Below are positions 14,501 through 23,802 of a DNA stretch of 64,000 nucleotides, one piece after another. The stretch comes from Fistularia commersonii (Eukaryota > Chordata > Actinopteri > Syngnathiformes > Fistulariidae). Position numbers and translations under genes: made by a program. The stretch is from contig JBBMNZ010000003.1 of NCBI GenBank assembly GCA_037954325.1, positions 7,359,965 through 7,423,964 of the forward strand. The letters run 5' to 3'. The notes under the pieces were generated by a model. The model was given only the letters and a program-made list of their open reading frames with translations, was not told the origin of the DNA and did no database searches. How positions within the stretch are numbered: the stretch's first letter is position 1; each line of letters opens with the position of its first letter.

Positions 14501-16353
14501 CCATCATATGCGGTCATTAACTGCCCGTCAATGAGTGTCTTGTTACCTCACTTGCATCCCCACAGCGCCCAGCGTTCGCTTCTCGGATGTGGCAGTCCTC
14601 CTCGCCTTCATCCTCCTCCCCTCGGCCGTCATCACCCTCATCCTGATTGGAAGGATGCTCTGTCCAAAGAAAGAGCGTAGCCAATCCAAAGCCCTAAGAT
14701 CACCCATAGAGGTCAACGAGGGGTGAGAAGATTTGTTCAACCAATCCATTTAGTGAGTCTCCGAGGAGTAATACGGAGGCCTGAAGTTGTCGCCGTGCAT
14801 CTCGATTCCTAATTTTATGAAGGTTAAGAGAGGCTTTGAGTCAAGGGTTTTGATTTTAGTGAGACTGCTTGTTGTTAAACGTGCAGATCGCTGTTTAAGG
14901 TCATCATGATCAACTGATGTCTTGGACGGATTCAAGTGAATCAGTCTCTCTGTCTTTGCCTCTGAATCAGGTTTGTGTTTTTTCATGAATGAAATCCCTA
15001 CAGCAATATAAAGCCAACGCAATCTAAGGTAGTGTAACCAAGAGCCCTTTTACTGATAATCTATCTAAAAATATTTTCTAATAACTTCCCTACATTTTTG
15101 ATACCTCCTAATTATAAACTGTTTTTTTTTTTTTTTTAATATAATATGGACACTTTTAGGAGATTTTTTTTCAAATGTGTTGCTAACGTTCAGATTTTTT
15201 TTTTTTCAAATTTTGTATGTTATGCTTATATGCTCAACTTAAGTTTCATTTCTGTTAAGTCCTTAAGAAAAATGTAAAAGGAAAAAATAGTTCTGTCAAA
15301 ATATCAAAATAAAGAATTAGCAAGAAATTGTCAAAAGTAACAACCCTGATTATTGACAAACAATAATCTTTTTTTATATAAAAATAAATGAATGAATAAT
15401 AATAATGGAAAAAAGTCACTATATGGGATAAAAAAAACAAAAAACTTTAAATTAGTTCTTTAATAAATTCAGGTATTTGTCTGCAGGGCACCAGAATTAC
15501 ATCAAGATCTGTTTATTGGGCAACGTTAACTGATATTTTCCTCGTTTAAACTGGTTGTGTAAGAATTGCACTTGAGAAAGTTCCAGACGATCAGCTCTTT
15601 ATCGGGGCCAAACGCTAACAAGTTGGCCAGAAGACAGAAAACGTCCCTTTTTTTTCCCTTGAGAGTCTCCTGGTCCAGTTCTTATATAATTAATGCAGCC
15701 GCAGTGTTTAGGCTCGCCTCCTCTGGGAGCCATCGCAGGTTTTAAATAAACGGGCAACCACCACACCAAAACTGACACTCTGGTGGGGGGTTGGAATCAC
15801 ATCACTCCAAGCCAGGCCAGACGGATTATTACTGGATCTTACGTGAATTAACTGCCCAAATAAGGGAGCGCCTAAAAGCATGTTCAGGCAGGTTGTTTTT
15901 ACAGGTGACGACGATGCTGGGTGTTATTACTCACTAGTGATGTCTGGTCTGCATCCATCAGGGAGGAGTATGGCATGGAGCCACCGGACGACCGAGCAAA
16001 GAGGGCTACATGCTGTGACCTGTATTTGATGGTAAAATACATAATGTTTCATTATGCCACCAAGTCTCACAGCTCATAAAATCCTAATGAGGCATGTCTG
16101 CCAGCTATATTTCATATGTTTAATTTTACATGTCCTCTATGTCTGACGACAGGACCGAGGAATGTATGAAATATTGATTGGCCCGACGTACTCGTGAAAA
16201 AGCGTCTTTGCGTTGTCTCATCCCGCCGTCTTGCTTTCTGACCCCCTTCCCCCACTCTCTTTCCAGGACTCGGAAGAGGACGACGAGTATTACCACCTGA
16301 AGAAGAATCCGCCAGGGCCCGACGACTACCTCTACGCCGAGTCTCAGTGCTAG
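5547..16353 (+). CDS. mpzl3: Myelin protein zero-like protein 3 (MPZL3-like), six coding exons
   Basis: Joining 5547-5616, 8175-8341, 13322-13535, 14566-14722, 15962-16031 and 16267-16353 gives one frame of 765 nt (254 aa plus TAG). All introns are GT-AG and every junction keeps phase. Exons 2 and 3 are 167 and 214 nt, the sizes typical of the P0 family. The order is a short hydrophobic signal (residues 1 to about 23), then a V-set domain with the Cys51-Cys127 pair, Trp67, and a DNGTFTC motif. An NPPDVH segment follows, as in MPZL2/MPZL3, then a transmembrane helix at about 159-179, a basic stop-transfer region (CPKKER), and a cytoplasmic tail with SPIEV, a Cys pair and an acidic Tyr-rich end. 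KGDVSIS, DNGTFTC and the tail arrangement match MPZL3 better than MPZL1, MPZL2 or MPZ. MPZL3 is a single-pass adhesion-type membrane protein linked in mouse to skin and hair biology. Family membership is secure; the MPZL3 assignment rests on remembered sequence and is somewhat less sure. Confidence 0.8.
7341..7950 (-). mobile_element. Old non-LTR retrotransposon 3' fragment (reverse transcriptase C-terminal region)
   Basis: The plus-strand text from CAGGGGTCACCACAGTCTCC onward parallels the better preserved copy at about 19,446-19,820. It has the same order of blocks (TCATCTCAGTCTGACC, CACGCTGTCCCTTTGATGG, AACCTTAACATCTTCATCTC). It extends further into the coding region of the minus-oriented element. 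It is degraded, with no intact frame. It lies in intron 1 of the MPZL3-like gene. Confidence 0.7.
8175..8341 (+). CDS. mpzl3: mpzl3-like exon 2 (first half of V-set domain)
   Basis: The acceptor CCCAG ends at 8174 and the donor GTGAGT starts at 8342. The exon is 167 nt, ends on a codon boundary, and encodes residues 24-79. These include the first Ig cysteine (MSCTF, Cys51) and the core tryptophan in VDWSYRP. Confidence 0.85.
8342..13321 (+). other. mpzl3: mpzl3-like intron 2
   Basis: About 5 kb, GT-AG bounded. It contains the TA repeat, poly-T runs and a short SINE-like fragment at about 12,955-13,025 (text CCCGGAGTTTGCATGTTCTC, typical of the teleost SINE/LINE tail). The remaining sequence shows no recognisable gene. 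Confidence 0.6.
8471..8517. repeat. (TA)n microsatellite in mpzl3 intron 2
   Basis: Pure TA dinucleotide run of 47 bases. Confidence 0.97.
13322..13535 (+). CDS. mpzl3: mpzl3-like exon 3 (second half of V-set domain)
   Basis: The acceptor is TTCAG at 13317-13321 and the donor GTAAGC starts at 13536. The exon is 214 nt and starts in phase 0. It encodes FFHFSSYAFPP, the strand region KGDVSIS, sequons NAT and NGT, the second Ig cysteine (TFTCSV, Cys127) and NPPDVHG. Confidence 0.88.
14566..14722 (+). CDS. mpzl3: mpzl3-like exon 4 (transmembrane segment)
   Basis: The acceptor CCACAG ends at 14565. The exon opens on the second codon base, completing the split Ala151 codon from exon 3. It encodes RFSDVAV, then a hydrophobic helix (LLAFILLPSAVITLILIG), the basic anchor RMLCPKKERSQ, and SPIEVNE. 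The donor GTGAGA is at 14723. Read-through of the intron meets TGA immediately. Confidence 0.85.
15962..16031 (+). CDS. mpzl3: mpzl3-like exon 5 (cytoplasmic, acidic plus Cys pair)
   Basis: The acceptor CATCAG ends at 15961 and the donor GTAAAA starts at 16032. The 70-nt exon completes a Gly codon from exon 4 and encodes EEYGMEPPDD followed by RAKRATCCDLYLM (residues 203-226). The Cys-containing stretch before an acidic Tyr segment resembles the end of mammalian MPZL3. Confidence 0.7.
16267..16353 (+). CDS. mpzl3: mpzl3-like exon 6 (C-terminal Tyr-rich tail)
   Basis: The acceptor TTCCAG ends at 16266. The exon starts in phase 0 and encodes DSEEDDEYYHLKK through DDYLYAESQC and TAG at 16351-16353. 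YYHL fits the YxxL class of endocytic or phosphotyrosine motifs. Confidence 0.8.
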   Translation, partial: DSEEDDEYYHLKKNPPGPDDYLYAESQC

Positions 16354-16850
16354 AGAAATCTGGTGACCAGAATGTGTAACTGCAGCTTTCAAGCCTGCCG
16401 GTCCTTGTGAAATCAGAGGTACAGAAGGGGAACCCAAAGTTGGATTCATATTCCCTCGGTCACGGTCAGCCGCTCACATCGGTGAATCGAATTCGCTCTG
16501 TGTGACGACCACTTCACAACACCAAAGTCGCTCGGCCCTTAATTTTTTTTTCGGGCTTTACAAAGTGTCCCCCCTTTTGTTTGAAGCCTTTTATTAAAGA
16601 GCGATCCATGGCTCGGTGTGAGTGAGATGTTCGTTTCCTCTGTCTGGACAGGTCCAGAGCTGGTGCTGCCGCTGTACTTATGCACGAGCACTACATGTAT
16701 ATTTATGTCACGTTTCAATGCGTTGTTGTGAAGGAGCTACATTTTGCCTAATTTATTGCTTTTTTTTTTTTATTTTGAGCTGCAGTTGAACATTTCTGTT
16801 GTATTCAGAGAGAAAATAAAAGGTTTCGCCATGAAGTTCACTTCTGATCA
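16354..16850 (+). other. mpzl3: mpzl3-like 3'UTR with poly(A) signals
   Basis: Non-coding tail after the TAG. ATTAAA is at 16593-16598 and AATAAA at 16815-16820, the latter followed by TG-rich sequence at about 16867-16895. Distal AATAAA-like words also occur near 17,350. Confidence 0.5.
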
Positions 16851-16859
16851 TTCAGATTT

Positions 16860-18310
16860 TTTCTCTGTGTGTACACACAACTGTGTGTGGGTGTTGGCGT
16901 ATATGTATATATACATATACTGTATTGTACGCGAGTCCAAACAATGCTGCGATTCATCATCATTTCATATGATTTTAGACGCTCTGAAAACTTTGGTTGA
17001 TTCCAAAATGAAGTTCTTTTTGCTTTTGTGGCATGTGCTTGGTACTGGGTTCCTTGTAGAGAGTAAATAGCAAAGTATTGTGTTGATGAATATGTGCATC
17101 TTAAGTAAGCGCATGCAGGCGGTTTGTTGGTAAAGCTGATAGCATGTGACCGCCATTTCCACTTGTGCCTTCTTGTTGTTAGGTCTGCTGAACTATTCAT
17201 GAATGAGTCTTCCACTATTCATGAATGCTCTTGAATATTCCTTTAAAAAAGAAAACTAAGAATGTGTCTTTGAGCTTCACTCACACAACACAGCGGCATC
17301 TGTTCTATCTACTCAGTCGTGGAATTCGAGTGTGATAAAAAGGCCCTAATAAAAGCCCACCAATTAAACAGAAAGCAATAAGTCCTTATTGTGTCTCATT
17401 TCTTTTTTCATTTGTCATTCAGATCTTTCTCACCCTTTAGGTTTTAATAATTCACTCTCTGCTACCTTGGAACAATTATCATTCCTGCTTCGTCTGAAGT
17501 GCCATGGCAACAGCTTACTCATGCTAGATAGAGGAGAAAAAAAAGTATTAGAAAAAAATGATTGAAGAAAATATTCTGTGAAATGCCTGGCCTCAATTTT
17601 CTGGATGTATGTTTGGGAAAAGCTTATTCATATTTTTGAGTCCCGAGGATACAATGCAATTTGCCGCAGCAAACTATCGCACTTAGGGATTTATCCTCCC
17701 AATGTAGAGTTACTCAGTATCATTAAGGCAGATGCTGTAATAAAATGTGTTTTATCATCTTAAATTATGTCTGCGGGCCAGGCAGCAAGGAGGATTCATT
17801 CCTCCGGAGAGACGTCCTGTAAAATTGCCCAGTTTACCAACATGTGTCTCCGCTTTATGCATCGGCGGTAGCAAACCTTGGCACCGGGGAAAGCGTTTGA
17901 TTGAATATTAAATGCGGTACGCAAAAACTCTTAAATGGCGGCATGTGAAGGAAGCCAAAACTGCCGGCTATAACTGAGCTTATTTTTTATGTATACCTGT
18001 GTGTCTGTATGTGTGCAAAGATAGTGCAAAAAGTAATTCATGCAAATCCCTTTCAAGTCAGATTAAGAAATAATGCCAATTGTGTATTAGAAAAACAACT
18101 GTACTTCTTATGATTATTTAGGCCTTTTTGATAATACTCCATTTAACATGGAATTTGATATTATTTTGTTTGCACTAAAAAGCTATCTAAGCATGGGGCA
18201 GGGTTGGGATGACTCTCCTTAAGAAACACCTCTTAGTTGTTGAGTCACTGGCAAAGAAGCTTTTTCTATTTTGCAAAGGCAATTGGGGCAATCTTACCTG
18301 CATCCCCCCC

Positions 18311-18354
<44 letters not shown>

Positions 18355-19190
18355 TCCAGGAACAGGTTATATTTCCACATTTTTATTGCAAAAAATTGCC
18401 TTTGCTAATACTGTGAACCCTGGCAGAGGCTGCTCCCTGGCCTGTTCTATTTACAGTGGAAGTATTCATACAGGTGTCCTTATGTCGGCATTTTGCTTGT
18501 TTGCATGAATTTCCATCCTTTATCTTGTTTTAAAAATGCTTGTGTTTTTATGTTTATTTTTCTTTTTAATGCCGTATTACGAAGTCAAATATATGCGTAA
18601 TTAGTCCCAGGGGTGTTTTTACCTTGTTAGGCAAAGGGAAAACCTAAAATGTCCCTCAAAACTGCCATAAGAAAGGAGAAAGAGCGTTTTAGATGTACTT
18701 TGTGTTACATAACAACTGAGAATTGTACTACACCTGAGGACTCTTACAGTGCTGTTGTCGAAACTCTTACCACTGCACCACCAGTCTCCACTTACAAACT
18801 ACTGACAGTTTACATTTGATTTCCCCTTTTTTTTTTCTAATACTCAGTGTCAATCATATAAGTACTTTTCTTCACCAGAGGTTTATGGTGCTTACAAAAA
18901 ACTACCACTGTGTCGCTGTGCTTGTTCAGCTGTGATGCAGGGGGGTGAGGGAGAGGCACGATGGCGGCTCTTTAATATGTGTTTGCATCACACTGAGATG
19001 CATCGGCGAGTGCTGCCTTAATTAATCCGTGATTCACCTGCAGTTTTTTAATTGCTTCGGGTTTTCGGGTCGGATGAAGGCACGTTATGAAGTCTAGGTT
19101 CTTATTTATTTTTATGTATTAAGCCTCGGACCCCGCGATGCATTCACTGAGTCTTCCCATCCTCACTAAAGTGTTCCCTGTGGAACTTTT
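16860..19190. other. Intergenic spacer, no gene recognised
   Basis: AT-rich sequence with scattered short open frames of non-gene composition. Its only clear feature is the CA repeat at 18,314-18,352. Confidence 0.5.
18314..18352. repeat. (CA)n microsatellite preceded by poly-C
   Basis: Pure CA run following a C8-C10 stretch at about 18,304-18,312. Confidence 0.97.
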
Positions 19191-19210
19191 ATGTTTCCAT
19201 ATGCACAAAA

Positions 19211-19985
19211 AGTGTTTCCATCAGGGAAAACTGGGCCAATTCACTGTTTTAAACTATACAAAGGCGCTTTTGCCTCATCCCAAGGAGGTCTCTGGTTAGA
19301 TTCAAACAGGGGACCCCGTCTCTGGGGAGTCGCCACAGTATCTGCGTGTCTTCTCTGGTTTCCTCCCACAGCCAAAAAACACACATGAAATTCATTGGAG
19401 ACCCTAAATTGCCCAGACGTGTGAATGAGAGAGTGAATGTTTGTTCGGGTCTTCTCTTCAGGGGTCGCCACAGCGAATCAACTTTCTCCATCTAACCCTA
19501 CTCTCTGTATTCTCCTCTCTCACACCAACTACATTCATATCCTCTCTCACTACGTCCATAAATCTTCTCTTTGGTCTTCCTTGTGACCTCCTGCCTGGCA
19601 CCTCCAATTCCAGCATCCATCTACCAATATATTCACTATCCCTCCTTTGTACATGACTGAACCATCTCAGTCTGGCTTCTCTGACCTTCTCTCCAAAACA
19701 TCTAACGTGCTGTTCCTCTGATAGACTCATTCCTGATCCTATCCATCCTGCCCACTTCTAAAGAGAACCTTAGCATCTTCATCTCTGCGACCTCTAGCTC
19801 TGCCTCCTGTCTTTTCGCGCTGTATGTCTCCATATGTGGCCCTGTAATGGATTGGTGACCGGTTTAGGGTGAACCCTGCCTCTCGCCCAATCACAGCGGA
19901 GATAGGCTCACAGGCTGCGCTCCGAACCCTGTCTGAAAAATACGCAGTATAGATAATGAAGGAATGAAAAAAATAATACACGTTT
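19211..19985 (+). mobile_element. SINE/LINE-tail repeat interrupted by a nested retrotransposon fragment
   Basis: The left part (about 19,250-19,440) has the standard teleost blocks: RAGGTCTCTGGTTAGATTC-like text, TCTGCGTGTCTTCTCTGG, and GGAGACCCTAAATTGCCC. The right part (about 19,822-19,985) continues the same element, with GTGGCCCTGTAATGGATTGG, CCCTGCCTCTCGCCC and a GAATGAA-type end. The two halves are split by the minus-strand LINE piece at about 19,446-19,820. The element is non-autonomous or an old 3' tail with no coding capacity. Confidence 0.7.
19446..19820 (-). mobile_element. Non-LTR retrotransposon 3' end, reverse-transcriptase C-terminal fragment
   Basis: The minus strand reads open at 19,458-19,730. 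It carries the C-terminal signature of fish LINE polyproteins: RLRWFSHVQRRDSEYIG, then GRRSQGRPKRRFMDVV, and RWRKLIRCGDP near the stop. It is 5'-truncated, and only about 90 codons remain. On the element's sense strand the 3' end reads GCTGTGGCGACCCCTGAAG, like many teleost RTE-type LINE tails; the family name is inferred. Confidence 0.8.
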
Positions 19986-19989
19986 ACTT

Positions 19990-22150
19990 TACATTTTACC
20001 GCTTAGATGTTATATATACATCAGGCTTTTTAATTGCTTTCCCGAGGCAGTCATTACTGTATCAGTAGTGTTACTAGGAAGATTTTAAAATGATCAAGTA
20101 AGCAGTTTTTTTTTTAATTCTTCAGCAATTTCAGATACTATTGATATTTTGTACTGAAAACATTTATTGTAATAAATAACGGACTGCAGTGCTTTTGACT
20201 TTTAATTGCACGTCCCCCTGTCACTGGTGCTCAGCCGACTGCGTGTGAATCTCATTGACTTTCACACATACAGTGACCTTTTATGCTGCAAATGAGGGGC
20301 CGCGGTGCCCGTCTGAAAGGACAGATTCTGTATTGGCGATGCATGATGGCGCAAAACCAGCATTCGGTGCATGGCGGTGTCTGAAAAAACATGTGTGGTT
20401 TCATATTTAGCAGAGAAACAGACTTCCCGGTCATTTTGTGACTGCTGAGATACACAAGGTACAATATGAGTCCCCTGAGCGGCAGAGTGCAACATGTAAA
20501 TGTAGTTTGCACCACACCTTGGTCCCCGGAGCGTTCTTTACCACCATAAGGAAGGTGCGGTTCCAGTGTGTTAATTTGACATGGAATTCATAAAGCAGCC
20601 ACAGATTTTTTTGAATTACTTGGTTTAAAGAAAAAAAAAAAGAAAAGTAGGACACATAACACAGCTCACACTCAGTCAGAAAAAGATTTATCTCGGTGAT
20701 GCGATGAAGTCTTCAGGGTGGAATTTGCACTTGCGTCCTATTTTTTTCTGTTGAAAACTACAGTTCAACAATAAACCATGTATAGATAACTGTAAAATGC
20801 CATTGAGAAATAGCAGCCTTGAGCAAAAAGTGGAATTTGGCCATGGTTTTGCAAAGTTAGACGATAGGCTATCGAACAGACGCTTCAGGTTTGGTCAGTT
20901 TGCATTCAGCTACGGAACAACTTGCTGCAAATGCATCAGATGGACCGTTTCCAAAGATCATCCCACACACTGCTTCTTCCAGCAGCTCGGCCTCAACTAG
21001 ATTTGGCTCTTGGGGATTCGAATGATTGAGGACGACCCTGATCATTTGTAAAAGAAAGCTCATTATATTCCATTTGTTTTCCCTTTGCCTGTTTATGTTC
21101 CTCCAAATTAATTGCGGTGCTCAAAATTCTACTTGAGGTTTGGAGTGATTTGCCACTTGATGTTGAGACACTGATGCCTGAAAGTGTTTTCGTCCGTGTG
21201 CAGTGAATGACGAAATCGTGATCTTGACGTGTTTATCCCCGAGTGAACAGTGTTTCGGAGCTGTTCGCCTATTTGTGGTGCTGAAATATGCACAGTGGGC
21301 AGCCCCTTGCAATTTTCATCATTTTTTTTCCTGTCTTGATGTGACAAATTTTCAATAGATAAACACCCCAATAATGCTACATTTGCAGAATTCTGAATTC
21401 TCTAAATCAAGGTTGCTAGGATAATGTTTACCGAGCATGATGGTGGCCCTCGAAGGGCCAAATTAACAGTACAAAAGTAAACAAATGCAATGTCATTTAA
21501 AATAAATTAAACTACCACTTATTATAGTGTCAAATAACTGTCTCTATTCAACTATTAGATGAAAAATATTAAATTTACATTTTGTGCAGATGTAAAAATA
21601 CATGTTCAGCTTGAAACCCGCATTAATGGAATCAGTGGTCAAAACCATTAAAGTAAAAAAATATATATGAGAAGCAAGTTATGATATTATGATATTGATA
21701 TTAGGTATGATCATTTACCCTTAACTTCATTCACCAACATGTATGACAGAAGTAGCAGTTCACAAAAATAGCATAAATGTTTTTTTTTTTTTGTGACTTT
21801 GCTAGTTAAGGAAATTAGATCTGCAAAAAGCTGAAATCTCGCAGCTGCCTCACTTAATTTTTTTCAATTTAGAAAATATGTGTTAAACATATTTTGAATG
21901 TGCGTCACTTCTGAATGTGAAAATCCTTGTTGGCACGAACGTGTGAGAAATATGATCTGGGCTAAGAAAAACTCCCGTCAGTTCCCTCAAGCAAGGCACT
22001 TACCAGCTAGTTATTTCCCTGGAGTGTCCCATTAGGGGGATTGCGAACTGGCTGCGGGACTGTATGAATGTGCATGGTTTTAAAGCGAGGCAGAGGAAGA
22101 TCATGCAAACTCAGCAGAGCCGAGGCATTACGGAGTCTGTGTCATACGGT
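19990..22150. other. Intergenic spacer, no gene recognised
   Basis: Unique AT-rich sequence upstream of the purine-rich GAP43 promoter region. Short overlapping frames on both strands at 20.2-21.4 kb lack codon bias and splice context. Confidence 0.45.
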
Positions 22151-23270
22151 CTGCTTTTACGACACGCGGTGATGATGTAGTGCGGCCAAACCAGAGTGTT
22201 GGATTTCCGCCGTGTGGCATCAGCAGCCACCGGGAAGGCTGTGGCTCAGCGGTGCAGGTTCACCGTTTCTCCTGGGCGAGCTGGATGTGCAATAATCCTG
22301 TAATAGAAGGAGTTTTTCTTCTCATCCCTCTCTCCTCTCCACTTCTCTCTTTTTTCTTCTCCATCTCTCCTGCCATCTTCATTGTGTCTGTAGCATCTGC
22401 TGGTGCTCCCCAGACTCGAAGCGGGGGTGGGGAGTCTTCTGACACCATGATATGTGTGTGTGTGTTTGTGTGTTATAGAAGACAAATACAGAGTGTGGGT
22501 GTTTGCATGAGTGTGCGGCTGCCTTGTTTCTCAGTACTGTAGCTATTACCGTTGTGGGCATAATGCACTCATTAAACCAGACTGTGAGCAAATGTGGGCA
22601 CAGAGCAAGAAAAAAATTGGGGGAGGGAGAAAGCCAGACAGTCTGCCACACCCGGCCCTTTTTTTTTTTTCTTTCTCCTACCTTCATCCCTCCATATCTC
22701 TCTCCCTCTCTCTCTCAATATACTCCTCCTCCTCCTCTGCTCCTCTAGTCTATCTGCTGGTGTTTCCATGAGAACAGAGAGTGCTGGGTACTGGGGGGGG
22801 GTTGTTGGGGGGATGATGTGTCCTAAGAGTGCCGTGTATGTATGTGTGTGTATTCGTGTGTGTGTATGCATGCATGCATGCATACCCCCCCCCCCCCCCC
22901 ACTCCCTTTCACACATACCTCCTGGCAGGCGCCGCTTCTGGCCGTGCCAGAAAACATGCTTTTGGCACCACCGTGGCGATTTGGATGCAGAGCTCACAGG
23001 CTCTTAACACAGATCTGGGTGTATAACACACAGTCTGAGAGGCAAGATGAAGAGGCGACATCCATTCGTGAGCTTCTTTCTTTTGAATACACCCTTGTGT
23101 GTGTGTGTGTGTGTGTGAGGGTGGGGAAATAATACTTGGCTACTGCTTCTGGTGGGGGTTAAAACCCAAAACAGTCATGAACATATCTGTCAGCATAAAT
23201 AAATGGGCCTGTAGTTGGCCTCAGTCATTAAAGGGGAGTCTTTTAGGGTGGGGCCGCGACTTGAGCCAAG
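22151..23270. other. GAP43 upstream region rich in simple repeats
   Basis: This holds TG/GT runs (about 22,452-22,470, 22,838-22,868 and 23,095-23,117), CT-rich stretches (22,320-22,370 and 22,680-22,750), GCAT repeats at about 22,866-22,883 and a C-run at about 22,886-22,900. No coding segment is evident. It may contain GAP43 regulatory sequence. Confidence 0.45.
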
Positions 23271-23276
23271 CTGGAA

Positions 23277-23760
23277 GAGACAAGAGTAGGAGGAGGGTGA
23301 GAAGATGTGGAAGAGAGGAGTGCTGGTCTAAAATAAGTGGGGAGGGAGAGAGAAAGAGAGAGAGAGGGTGGGGGCATCACTATGAAGGAGGGAGGAGGGG
23401 AGGAGAAAAGGATGGAGGGAGGCAAGAGGAAGGGAGGGGTTTAAAGGATGGGCTTGTAGTCATTGTCAGGGAGAGAGTAAGAGAGAGAGAGCGAGAGAGG
23501 GAGGGAAAAGAGGGAGAGAGGTGCAGCCGGGCAGACCGAGAGAAGAGCGTGTGTGTGCAAACTGGGATGAGTAAATGCACCGGGCAGCTTAGCTGTTGAT
23601 ACAGCCAGAGAGTGAGAGAGAGAGAGAGAGAGTGAGAGAGAGAGGGAGAGTGTGTGTGTGTGCAAGGAGGTGAGTGAGTGAGAGAGTGGGAGAGAGAGAA
23701 GAAGAAGAAGAAGGGAGTAAAAGGGAAAGAAAGAAGCAGAGAAGAAAAAGGGAGGATACT
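23277..23760 (+). promoter_or_regulatory. gap43: Long polypurine (GA-rich) tract upstream of GAP43 exon 1, putative promoter/5'UTR
   Basis: Over about 480 bases the plus strand is overwhelmingly A and G, with GAGAGA runs, interrupted briefly by TGTG segments (about 23,550 and 23,651-23,662). It ends about 13 bases before the GAP43 ATG, so part of it is probably transcribed 5'UTR. Purine-rich repeats have also been described upstream of mammalian GAP43 (from memory). No TATA box is evident. The transcription start is not determinable. Confidence 0.5.
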
Positions 23761-23772
23761 ACGACTACAACT

Positions 23773-23802
23773 ATGCTGTGCTGCATAAGAAGAACCAAAC
23801 CG
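23773..23802 (+). CDS. gap43: gap43 exon 1 (membrane-targeting decapeptide)
   Basis: The ATG at 23773 encodes MLCCIRRTKP, ending on a codon boundary before donor GTAAAC. Only ten codons are coding, as in mammalian GAP43 exon 1. Too short for ordinary ORF searches; identified by the sequence and by phase match to exon 2. Confidence 0.93.
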
